DNA from: Methanobacteriota archaeon
GTDB lineage: Archaea > Thermoplasmatota > Poseidoniia > Poseidoniales > Poseidoniaceae
Length of the DNA stretch: 13,172 nt
NCBI GenBank assembly: GCA_018623995.1
Contig: JAAZUV010000025.1
Span: 1 to 13,172 of the forward strand
Reading direction: 5' to 3'
In this document: positions 6,862 to 13,172 of the stretch, in pieces
Numbering within the stretch: the stretch's first letter is position 1
How the letters are laid out: each line of letters opens with the position of its first letter
Program-made: the position numbers and the translations under genes
Notes under the pieces: generated by a model
The model's database searches: none
Told to the model about the DNA's origin: nothing
The model's input: the letters and a program-made list of their open reading frames with translations, nothing else

Positions 6862-7563
6862 TCACTCCGGTTGAACCAAGGTTCCCTCGAATGGGCGTCC
6901 TTCCAATGCATCTTCAATCCGACGGATGTCACGTCCATCAAGAACGCCAATTCTCAACCCACACTCAATTGCCCAATTGACCGCGATTGGATCGACTGCA
7001 GCGCTTTGTCCTGGTTGAAGCGCCTCCTTGCCCGTGATGTTTTGAAGTTCTTTGAGCGTGAGTGTATCAAGAGGTTCAGCATCGTCGTTGGTGCGTGGGT
7101 CTGCTGTGTAGACGTGCGAAACATTGGTCGCTATGATGACATGAGCTGATCCAGCATCACGTGCAAATGCAACACTCACAGCATCGGTTGTATGGCCTGG
7201 CTTTGTTCCGCCCATGACCACGATATTGTAACGTTCGAACAAACTCGCTGCATCATCCGTTGTTGTTGGTACAACATCTGCGACGTTGCAGCCTATTTCT
7301 GCCAACATGGTTTGCAAGACAGTTGCATTCAACCGTGTGGCTGCGATCCCAATTTCATCGAGCTTAAAGCGGTCGGAAATCAAATCCTTCGCCAACGTTA
7401 TGCCTTCTCGTGCGGGTTTTCCACCACCAACCACGAGGCCAATTTTTCGACCATTGCCCTCGAGGTGGACGATGGTCTGTCGGAGTTGTCCAAGCCACGT
7501 CTTGACATCATGGTCGCCATACAGCAGTGAACCTCCCAGTGCAATGATGGTTGGTGCGACCAT
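6862..7563 (-). CDS. pyrH: UMP kinase, archaeal type
   Basis: UMP kinase phosphorylates UMP to UDP with ATP in pyrimidine nucleotide synthesis. The 233-residue protein has the amino-acid-kinase fold. Motifs visible are GGS (10-12), GGGK followed by Pro-Ala-Arg (46-52), GIAATRLNA (72-80), GGTKPGHTTDAV (118-129), and TNVSHVYTADPR (146-157). The GGTxPGHTTDA block is characteristic of the archaeal branch. The ATG at 7563 follows a GAGG at seven bases, but that ribosome site lies inside a perfect 10-bp hairpin whose arm ends at the ATG, suggesting translational or operator control. It is the first gene of a pair with a small zinc-ribbon membrane protein and is divergent from prf1. Confidence 0.94.
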   Translation of the reverse strand: MVAPTIIALGGSLLYGDHDVKTWLGQLRQTIVHLEGNGRKIGLVVGGGKPAREGITLAKDLISDRFKLDEIGIAATRLNATVLQTMLAEIGCNVADVVPTTTDDAASLFERYNIVVMGGTKPGHTTDAVSVAFARDAGSAHVIIATNVSHVYTADPRTNDDAEPLDTLTLKELQNITGKEALQPGQSAAVDPIAVNWAIECGLRIGVLDGRDIRRIEDALEGRPFEGTLVQPE

Positions 7564-7588
7564 AGAAACGCCTCGACAAGGCGTTTCT
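7564..7588 (-). promoter_or_regulatory. Perfect 10-bp inverted repeat covering the pyrH Shine-Dalgarno and touching its ATG
   Basis: On the minus strand an arm AGAAACGCCT (7588-7579), a five-base loop TGTCG and the exact complement AGGCGTTTCT (7573-7564) run directly into the pyrH ATG at 7563. The ribosome site GAGG begins with the last loop base and enters the 3' arm, so folding of the mRNA would mask it. As DNA, the same repeat could instead be a dyad-symmetric operator. A terminator is unlikely because there is no T-run and the coding region starts at once. Confidence 0.7.
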
Positions 7589-7663
7589 TATGGCTTGTCC
7601 TATCAAATCCAAGGCGAGAGTTGAAAACCCTTGGTCCGACCCCAACAGACAGGGGGTCAAACG

Positions 7664-8911
7664 TTGTCGGACGATGGTGAACTTGCAGCGAGAAGGCTCC
7701 GTCTCAAACTTGCGCTTGAGGACCTTCGTGAAATGAAGGGGTTTGGAACTGAACTTGTAACGGTCATTATTCCACCGGACCGACAAATCAGCGATGCTCG
7801 CTCACTCCTCCAAAACGAGCACGGGCAGGCTGCCAACATCAAATCCAAATCCACTCGAAAGAACGTCCAAGGTGCAATCGAATCTGCAATCTCTTCACTC
7901 TCACGGTTCAAAAATGCAGGTGAACGTGGTATTGCTTTGTTTACCGGAGCCATCATCGTTGGAAACAACAAGACTCGCCAAACAACGGTTGTCATCGATG
8001 ATCCACCACAAGCTCTGCTTTCGTTCCGTTATCGCTGCGACTCGTCCTTTGAATTAACACAGTTGGAGGACATGCTCGTCGATAAACGATCCTACGGCTT
8101 GTTTGTTATCGACCGATCTGAGGCTGCTTATGGTATTGCTTCAGGCAAGCGCATCCACGTCCAGGAACATTTGGTTTCCAACATCATGGGCAAGCACCGA
8201 CAAGGTGGTCAGTCGGCTCAACGTTTCGAGCGGCTGATTGAGGAAGCAGCCCACAACTTCTTCAAGCGAGCCACGGAGCACGCTTGTTCGTACTGGCTTC
8301 CGAACCTTGAGAACATTCAGGCCATCATCATCGGTGGACCGGGCGCAACCAAAGATTACGTTGTTCGAAACGAATACTTCCATCATGAGATTGCAAAGAA
8401 GATTGCAAAGACCCATTTCGATGTCGGCTATTCAAACGAGTCTGGGGTACGTGAACTGGTCGACAACGCTGGAGCCCTGATGGGTGAAATCGAATTGGAT
8501 GCTGAGCGACAAATCATGAATCGCTTCCTTGCTGAATTGATCAAGGCTCAACCACGTGCGACCTACGGTGAAATGATGATTCGAAAAGCGCTTGAACAAG
8601 GTGCGGTTGATACACTCCTTATTTCAGAAAGCATGCGAAAGAATTCGGTTGAAATCGAATGTGGTGGATGTGGCCATGCATGGACGGCTTCAATCTCTCG
8701 TACTGAAGAACTCCCAGAATGCCCCTCCTGTGGAGTAGGTAATGACTCACATAAGGAAATCTCAAACATTTCTTTGATCGATGTTCTGAGTGAAATGTCT
8801 GCAAAATCCAACAGTGAAATCGCCTTTATTTCGATCGATACTGAGGAAGGAGCGCAACTTGCACATGGCTTCGGTGGCTTGGCCGCAATCCTTCGCTACC
8901 CAATGATGTGA
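7664..8911 (+). CDS. prf1: Peptide chain release factor aRF1
   Basis: aRF1 recognises all three stop codons and triggers peptide release. From the TTG at 7664 the protein has 415 residues, normal for the family. Domain 1 holds the stop-codon recognition motif NIKS (58-61) and the YxCxxxF motif as YRCDSSF (123-129). Domain 2 holds the catalytic GGQ (181-183, in KHRQGGQSAQRF). Domain 3 carries a zinc ribbon, CGGC (333-336) and CPSC (353-356). No ATG fits the N-terminus. TTG 7664 has an AGGGGGT ribosome site (7651-7657) six bases upstream, while an upstream TTG at 7631, adding 11 residues, has no clear site. It is first in a pair with argS, nine bases downstream. Confidence 0.95.
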   Translation: MSDDGELAARRLRLKLALEDLREMKGFGTELVTVIIPPDRQISDARSLLQNEHGQAANIKSKSTRKNVQGAIESAISSLSRFKNAGERGIALFTGAIIVGNNKTRQTTVVIDDPPQALLSFRYRCDSSFELTQLEDMLVDKRSYGLFVIDRSEAAYGIASGKRIHVQEHLVSNIMGKHRQGGQSAQRFERLIEEAAHNFFKRATEHACSYWLPNLENIQAIIIGGPGATKDYVVRNEYFHHEIAKKIAKTHFDVGYSNESGVRELVDNAGALMGEIELDAERQIMNRFLAELIKAQPRATYGEMMIRKALEQGAVDTLLISESMRKNSVEIECGGCGHAWTASISRTEELPECPSCGVGNDSHKEISNISLIDVLSEMSAKSNSEIAFISIDTEEGAQLAHGFGGLAAILRYPMM

Positions 8912-8920
8912 GGCGTTTCG

Positions 8921-10690
8921 ATGAAGATTCTTCAGGCAACAATTTCTCCTCATCTCGAATCGATTCTCTCCGAGATGGGTGTTGCCAAGGATGCTTGGGA
9001 ATCCTTACTGCAACCGAGTCGAGAAGCAAGTCAAGGCGATTTGACCCTTCCTTGTTTCCCATTCGCCTCAGTTTTGAGAAAAGCACCGCAGGCGATTTCA
9101 GATGAAATTGCAGGATTGTTCCCTCAACTGGATGCATTGGCCAGCGTATCTTCTGTGAATGGGTATCTGAATTTCACTGCCAACCCTGAATGGCTCGCGG
9201 ACGCAGTCCTCTCGAATCAAGTACAGATTGGCTCTGCTCTCGAAAATTCGGGACGAACTGGAGAGACGGTTCTTCTGGAACACACTTCAGCCAATCCGAA
9301 CGGACCGTTTCACGTTGGTCGTGCACGAAACGCCATCCTTGGTGATACGCTTGTTCGCTTGCACCGACTTCATGGCGATGATGTTCGAGCAGAGTACTAC
9401 GTCGATGACATGGGGAAACAAGTCGGTGTCCTTGCTTGGGCACTCGACAATCTATCTGAGGATGATGTCAACGAACTTCTCTCTGAACGTGAACCTCCAT
9501 CGGAGAGGTGGCTCACAAAGGCAGATCATCAACGTGTTCGATGGTATCAAGCAGCTCAAATCCTCCGAAAGGATGCTGTTGAAGAACGAAAAGCCCAGAT
9601 TGAGAAGGAAATTGGAACATTGGTTCATGCAAGTGAGCATGGCGATGTCGGTGTGTTGGAATCGTTTGAAGCAGCATACACCCCCGTACTGGAAGGTATG
9701 CTTGCCACGCTCTCACGCCTCGGAATCTCCTATGACACGTTTACGAAGGAATCCAGATTTGTCGTGGATGGCACAGTCTCCAGACTTATGGAAACCCTGG
9801 ATCGCTTGGAGATTTCTGACACCGCAGACAACGGCGCTGGTTTCCTCGATCTCGGCCAACGTGGACTAAAAGGAAAGACTGAATTCTTCTATAGAAGAGG
9901 AGATGGTTCAAGCCTCTATGCAACGCGTGACGTTGCTTACCACATGTGGAAGTGGGGTGAATCCAATCGACTTGTCAACGTCCTTGGTGAAGACCACAAA
10001 CTGCAAGCAAAGCAAGTTGGGCTCACGCTTGAAGAACTTGGACAAAAGCGACCAGAAGTCTTGTTTTATTCGTTCATCAAACTACCAGAGGGTAAGATGA
10101 GTACGCGACAAGGCAATGTTGTGTTCATGGACGACCTCTTGGAAGAAGCTCATGCACAAGCCTCTGCAGTCGTTCGTGAACTTCGTCCTGAATACGATGA
10201 TGATAAGGTTGCGAAGATTGCCGAAGCGGTCGGTACTGCAGCCGTTCGATTCAACATCATCAAGGTCAGTCCGGAAAAAGGCTTCACGTTTCGATGGGAG
10301 GAAGCACTTGCCTTTGAAGCAGGATCTGCGCCCTTCATCATGTATGCTCACACACGAGCATGCTCAATTTCGAAGCGTGCAGATGCTCTTCCAGCCTCTC
10401 CAATTCAACGCCCAAGCGTCGATGCAATGCCGGAAGGTTTGGTTGAATTGTTGCGTTTGATGTGCAAACACAATGATGTTCTCGAGCGTTCCGTTCGTGA
10501 ACAAAAAGCACACCTGTTTGCTCTACACATGCTTGAGCTTGCCAATGCTTACAACGGATTTTACCGAGACTGTCCTGTCGTTAAAGAGAACGAAGTCGAC
10601 GGATTCGCCTTTGCCATCAGCCAGATGGCACGTGAACTCATGCGCTCTGGTCTTGAAGGACTTGGAATCACACCCATCGAAGAGATGTAA
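8921..10690 (+). CDS. argS: Arginyl-tRNA synthetase
   Basis: Class I ArgRS charges tRNA-Arg with arginine in the cytosol. The 589-residue length fits. The N-terminal tRNA-contact domain (about 1-115) is followed by the catalytic fold with HTSANPNGPFHVGRARNAILGD, the HIGH-type motif being HVGR at 131-134. The KMSKS-type loop, KMSTRQG, is at 392-398. The C-terminal part, about 470-589, is the helical DALR-type anticodon-binding domain. The ATG at 8921 sits nine bases after the prf1 TGA with GTGAGG (8908-8913) overlapping that stop, so it is probably translated by coupling with prf1. Its TAA abuts the stop of the convergent gene with no spacer. Confidence 0.96.
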   Translation: MKILQATISPHLESILSEMGVAKDAWESLLQPSREASQGDLTLPCFPFASVLRKAPQAISDEIAGLFPQLDALASVSSVNGYLNFTANPEWLADAVLSNQVQIGSALENSGRTGETVLLEHTSANPNGPFHVGRARNAILGDTLVRLHRLHGDDVRAEYYVDDMGKQVGVLAWALDNLSEDDVNELLSEREPPSERWLTKADHQRVRWYQAAQILRKDAVEERKAQIEKEIGTLVHASEHGDVGVLESFEAAYTPVLEGMLATLSRLGISYDTFTKESRFVVDGTVSRLMETLDRLEISDTADNGAGFLDLGQRGLKGKTEFFYRRGDGSSLYATRDVAYHMWKWGESNRLVNVLGEDHKLQAKQVGLTLEELGQKRPEVLFYSFIKLPEGKMSTRQGNVVFMDDLLEEAHAQASAVVRELRPEYDDDKVAKIAEAVGTAAVRFNIIKVSPEKGFTFRWEEALAFEAGSAPFIMYAHTRACSISKRADALPASPIQRPSVDAMPEGLVELLRLMCKHNDVLERSVREQKAHLFALHMLELANAYNGFYRDCPVVKENEVDGFAFAISQMARELMRSGLEGLGITPIEEM

Positions 10691-11197
10691 TCATTCATTG
10701 GTTTGGTAGGTCGAACGATACAATTCCTGAGTTGCAGTATCAGGATGCTCATCGACTGAAGCAAGGACATCTGCTCCAATCGTTCGCAATTCATTGTACG
10801 CTTCCTCAATCTCTTTGACTTGTTTGAGGAAGCGGAGAGGAGGCCAACCACAGTCAATGAGTTCAGGATCGACGGTGCTCTGTTCAATCCATGCAGAACA
10901 TTGCGATCCGTAGCACAAGGCTGAGAGATGTTCGAGGTCAACCCAAAACGTTCTTCTCTGGCAGACGGGACATATTTTCCCTTCGAGTTTGGTCAGAACA
11001 GTCATTCCTTCCTCACCAACCACATCGACATCCCAAGCGATGATGGTTGCTTGTTCAAGATTCATTTGTTCGCTTTTTCCAAGGAAGGTTTTCATCACTT
11101 CCCAAGCAATTTTCTCGGTGCTAAAACACCCCATTCCGATCGCATTTCCATCCGCTTCAAGAACGGAGGGAACGTACACTCGGCTTGGAGAATCCAT
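10691..11197 (-). CDS. Hypothetical zinc-ribbon protein
   Basis: Function not recognised; 168 residues from the ATG at 11197. An N-terminal alpha/beta segment (RVYVPSVLEADGNAIGMGCFSTEKIAWEVM) looks like the small domains in which a strand is followed by FST and a helix, but I cannot name the family with confidence. A zinc ribbon follows with cysteines at 76, 79, 95 and 100 (CPVC and CYGSQC), then a mostly helical C-terminus with no membrane segment. A TTG at 11242 would add 15 residues. The ATG is preferred because it has AGGT five bases upstream and starts next to the first structured segment. It lies 54 bases after folB and may end that operon. Confidence 0.7.
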   Translation of the reverse strand: MDSPSRVYVPSVLEADGNAIGMGCFSTEKIAWEVMKTFLGKSEQMNLEQATIIAWDVDVVGEEGMTVLTKLEGKICPVCQRRTFWVDLEHLSALCYGSQCSAWIEQSTVDPELIDCGWPPLRFLKQVKEIEEAYNELRTIGADVLASVDEHPDTATQELYRSTYQTNE

Positions 11198-11251
11198 GTT
11201 CGACCTTGGGGCATGAAGGCTTTGAATCCTCCCTTTTGTCAAGGGTTGAAT

Positions 11252-11608
11252 TCAGCGATTCCATGTGTACTCGATGTAAGGCAAGCCGCCTGGGTGTGGC
11301 AATGGTGCTTCTGGTTTTTCAATCCGAACGAACACAGTATCGACATTCTCGGAATGTTGAATCTGTTCAGAGATACGCTGTGCCATTGTTTCCAAAAGAC
11401 GTGTTGGGGGAGAGTGCAACACAACATTGTCAATGGCTTCTTGCAGTTGCGCATAGTCGACAGTGGTGCCAAGTTGTCCATCCACCACACGATTCGATAG
11501 GTCGACTCGTATTGATATGTTGAAGGGCTGAGGTTTGGAGTGTTCCTCATCGTAAAATCCGTGTATACCATGAACGAGATAATCGTCCAAGCCAACGGAA
11601 ATAGGCAT
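11252..11608 (-). CDS. Dihydroneopterin aldolase-like protein (FolB family)
   Basis: FolB-family enzymes cleave, and may epimerise, dihydroneopterin in pterin and folate synthesis. The 118-residue protein shows the family features: LDDYLVHGIHGFYDEEHSKPQPF with Glu21/Glu22, TTVDYAQLQEAI, LLETMA with Glu73, and VRIEKPEAPLP with Lys98 at the catalytic lysine position. The ATG at 11608 is chosen over a GTG at 11617 because it has GGAGTGA (11614-11620) five bases upstream, overlapping the stop of the isomerase gene. Many archaea use the unrelated MptD for this step, so a FolB-type enzyme may reflect a bacterial-like or acquired pathway. Together with the PCD-like gene at 4668 it points to active pterin metabolism. 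Confidence 0.87.
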   Translation of the reverse strand: MPISVGLDDYLVHGIHGFYDEEHSKPQPFNISIRVDLSNRVVDGQLGTTVDYAQLQEAIDNVVLHSPPTRLLETMAQRISEQIQHSENVDTVFVRIEKPEAPLPHPGGLPYIEYTWNR

Positions 11609-11613
11609 CGAAA

Positions 11614-11904
11614 TCACTCCTCATCTCGCTCATGAACCCAAATCAGGTGATAGCCGAATTGGGTCTTGACGGGGGTTGAGACCGTTTTGAGTGGTGTGCT
11701 CCAAACTGCTTCCTCGAATTCACGAACCATGTTTCCTTTTCGGAACCACCCGAGATCACCGCCACGTTGGGACGATGGACAGGTGGATTTCTTTCGAGCA
11801 AGTTTCTCAAAATCCTTGAGTTTGCCAATCTTCTCTGAAATCTGTACGGCTTCTGATTTTGAAGCAACCAAGATGTGCGAAGCGTGTGCGCTTGGTTTTA
11901 CCAT
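11614..11904 (-). CDS. Parvulin-type peptidyl-prolyl cis-trans isomerase
   Basis: A 96-residue single-domain parvulin (rotamase) that would speed prolyl bond isomerisation during protein folding. Visible family motifs are ASHILV at the start, FEKLARKKSTCPSSQRGGDLGWF in the middle with the cysteine and GGDLG block at the usual positions, FEEAVWSTPL, and the C-terminal strand FGYHLIWV. There is no signal peptide, so it is probably cytosolic. The ATG at 11904 is 37 bases after the stop of the M28 peptidase gene. Its TGA overlaps the folB ribosome site, and folB starts five bases later, indicating co-translation. Confidence 0.92.
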   Translation of the reverse strand: MVKPSAHASHILVASKSEAVQISEKIGKLKDFEKLARKKSTCPSSQRGGDLGWFRKGNMVREFEEAVWSTPLKTVSTPVKTQFGYHLIWVHERDEE

Positions 11905-11941
11905 GGCCTATCCACCAACGTCGCCTTCTTGAACTCAACGC

Positions 11942-13172
11942 TCATTCAAAGACGGGCCAAGCGAGGTGACGGATGTAGGTTCCATAAGCGATGACAGAAA
12001 CGCCGAGTGATTCTTCATTAAAACGGTCCATTGTATCGGCATAGGTGTGGTACTCATAGGAACCTGAACCATAGCAAACCAATGCATTTCCCGTCACTCC
12101 GTCAGGAAGGTCGTAGACAAATGGGCCATGGTCAGAGTTGTAAGGCATGCCATCGGGCTCCCCTTTCTCACCAGCCAAAAGGCCGGTTGAAACCGAGTAT
12201 TTTGGAAATAAATCGGGACGGTCCTTTTCTATGACATCAAGGACATCTTTCATAGCGTTGATGTCTTTTGCGGAATTGGAAAAGAATCTCAAAGAATTTC
12301 CTCTGTTTGAAATGTCAATATCGACGTGGTTCATGTCCAAGTTGATGTACAATCGTAGATTACGGGCGAGTTCATTTGCATTGGCGCCAACATACGCTTT
12401 GCTCCCCCACAGTCCTTCCTCTTCTCCGCCCCAGGTGCAAAATCGAATGGTGTATTCTGGTGTACCGCTCTGGTTGGCAACCATGGCGATTTGACGAGCC
12501 ATCTCAAGGACAGTCGCAGTTCCTGATGTGTCGTCGACTGCACCTTGAGCATGATACACCGTATCGTGATGGGCTCCTACGATGATGAGATCCTCACTCT
12601 TTCCGTAGAGCGTACCGCATGGGACACTGACCGAGAGTTCTCCGGCATTATCAACGTCCGAGAACAAACGAAGGAAGGCTCCCTGTGCAGCCAATTCAAG
12701 CATCTGGTTTCCAGTGTTGTTTGAAACCGCAATGAATGGTATGTTTTCTGGAATCGAGCCACTGTTCGCAGCTTTCATGTCGTCAACACGAATGGATTTG
12801 AAGATTGGAATGCAGTCGTCAGCCACAATCTGTCCACAGTTGGATTGGTTGTTGATTCTCAAAATTCCTGCGAGTCCATTTTCAGCAGCCTTGATGTAGA
12901 TTCCAGTGTTTCCATCGATGCTGTTTCCACCTCGAACAATTCCCACTTTACCGGCTGCATCGCTCCAGAGTGAATCCACAGTCCCATCGTCAAGATCGAT
13001 CAATTCCATTTCTTGACCGAATTGATAATCTGCAGAACCAGAGTATCCTTGCAGGACAAATTCAGTTCGATGTTCGAATGTTGTGATCTGCGCACCGACG
13101 CCACTGTTGCATGCTGCACCGGTAACAGGGCTTCCAAAGAGTCCGCCTGCAGGCGGGATACACATTGAGAGA
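11942..13172 (-). CDS. M28-family zinc aminopeptidase with PA-like domain (5' end outside window)
   Basis: An M28 metallopeptidase, probably exported and degrading peptides outside the membrane. Numbering from the ATG at 13165, zinc-site residues are His199 (GAHHDT), Asp211 (GAVDDTSG), Glu248/Glu249 (TWGGEEEGLWGS), Asp277 (NLDMNH) and His373 (YEYHTYADT). All are present, so it looks active. Residues about 45-175 look like a protease-associated (PA) domain inserted before the catalytic core. The frame remains open to the window edge. The ATG at 13165 starts MCIPPAGGLFGSP without a signal peptide, so I treat it as internal and the gene as truncated. It precedes the parvulin gene by 37 bases on the same strand. 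Confidence 0.9.
   Translation of the reverse strand, partial: LSMCIPPAGGLFGSPVTGAACNSGVGAQITTFEHRTEFVLQGYSGSADYQFGQEMELIDLDDGTVDSLWSDAAGKVGIVRGGNSIDGNTGIYIKAAENGLAGILRINNQSNCGQIVADDCIPIFKSIRVDDMKAANSGSIPENIPFIAVSNNTGNQMLELAAQGAFLRLFSDVDNAGELSVSVPCGTLYGKSEDLIIVGAHHDTVYHAQGAVDDTSGTATVLEMARQIAMVANQSGTPEYTIRFCTWGGEEEGLWGSKAYVGANANELARNLRLYINLDMNHVDIDISNRGNSLRFFSNSAKDINAMKDVLDVIEKDRPDLFPKYSVSTGLLAGEKGEPDGMPYNSDHGPFVYDLPDGVTGNALVCYGSGSYEYHTYADTMDRFNEESLGVSVIAYGTYIRHLAWPVFE

Noticed and set aside
6858..6950. Longer start for the zinc-ribbon membrane protein
   Set aside because: It would overlap pyrH by about 90 bases; the ATG at 6857 has a good ribosome site and a four-base gap.
7609..7634. CCAAGG...CCTTGG inverted repeat with a 14-base loop before prf1
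   Set aside because: A six-base stem with a long loop is expected by chance and has no T-run or other support.
9228..9869. Plus-strand ORF inside argS in another frame
   Set aside because: argS is unmistakable in its own frame; this translation has no family features.
10928..11500. Plus-strand 190-residue ORF opposite folB and the zinc-ribbon gene
   Set aside because: It crosses two genes on the other strand, one of them a recognised family, and shows no motif of its own.
1..13172. tRNA, rRNA, CRISPR, mobile element, toxin-antitoxin or defence genes
   Set aside because: Almost all bases belong to housekeeping genes; no repeats, transposase, integrase or nuclease signature was found by reading.

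Overview
The window reads as chromosomal DNA of a mesophilic euryarchaeon, most likely marine Thermoplasmatota (Poseidoniales / Marine Group II). Archaeal markers are a class I lysyl-tRNA synthetase, aIF2-beta, archaeal-type release factor aRF1 with NIKS and GGQ motifs, an archaeal-type UMP kinase, a NOG1 GTPase and a GfcR/PyrE-like regulator. The lineage assignment is inference from gene content, moderate base composition and extreme compactness; no rRNA gene is present to confirm it. Seventeen protein genes fill about 96% of the window. I see no tRNA, rRNA, CRISPR array, insertion sequence or phage gene.

Layout. 1-372 (+): 3' end of a TauE/SafE-family permease. 374-3821 (-): gfcR, lysS and a zinc-ribbon/coiled-coil protein. 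3913-4323 (+): aIF2-beta. 4324-5361 (-): a hypothetical protein, pterin carbinolamine dehydratase and a thioredoxin-like [2Fe-2S] ferredoxin. 5473-6585 (+): NOG1 GTPase. 6588-7563 (-): pyrH and a small zinc-ribbon membrane protein. 7664-10690 (+): prf1 and argS. 10691-13172 (-): secreted-type M28 peptidase (5' end outside the window), parvulin isomerase, FolB-like aldolase and a zinc-ribbon hypothetical protein.

The genes are mostly translation housekeeping (two aminoacyl-tRNA synthetases, an initiation factor, a release factor, a ribosome-assembly GTPase), with pterin, pyrimidine-nucleotide and proteolysis genes interleaved. Strand alternates in short blocks. All four convergent junctions leave 0-2 bases between stop codons, and the three divergent spacers are only 91-111 bases. 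Six of the nine same-strand junctions are 2-9 bases wide with a TGA stop lying in or against the next gene's Shine-Dalgarno sequence, suggesting coupled translation.

I found no convincing new multi-gene system. The best unexplained signals are regulatory: a perfect 10-bp hairpin touching the pyrH start codon and covering its Shine-Dalgarno sequence, and a three-codon upstream ORF with a strong Shine-Dalgarno sequence just before gfcR. The best uncharacterised proteins are the zinc-ribbon/coiled-coil protein at 374-1585, the 147-residue protein at 4918-5361 and the zinc-ribbon protein at 10691-11197.
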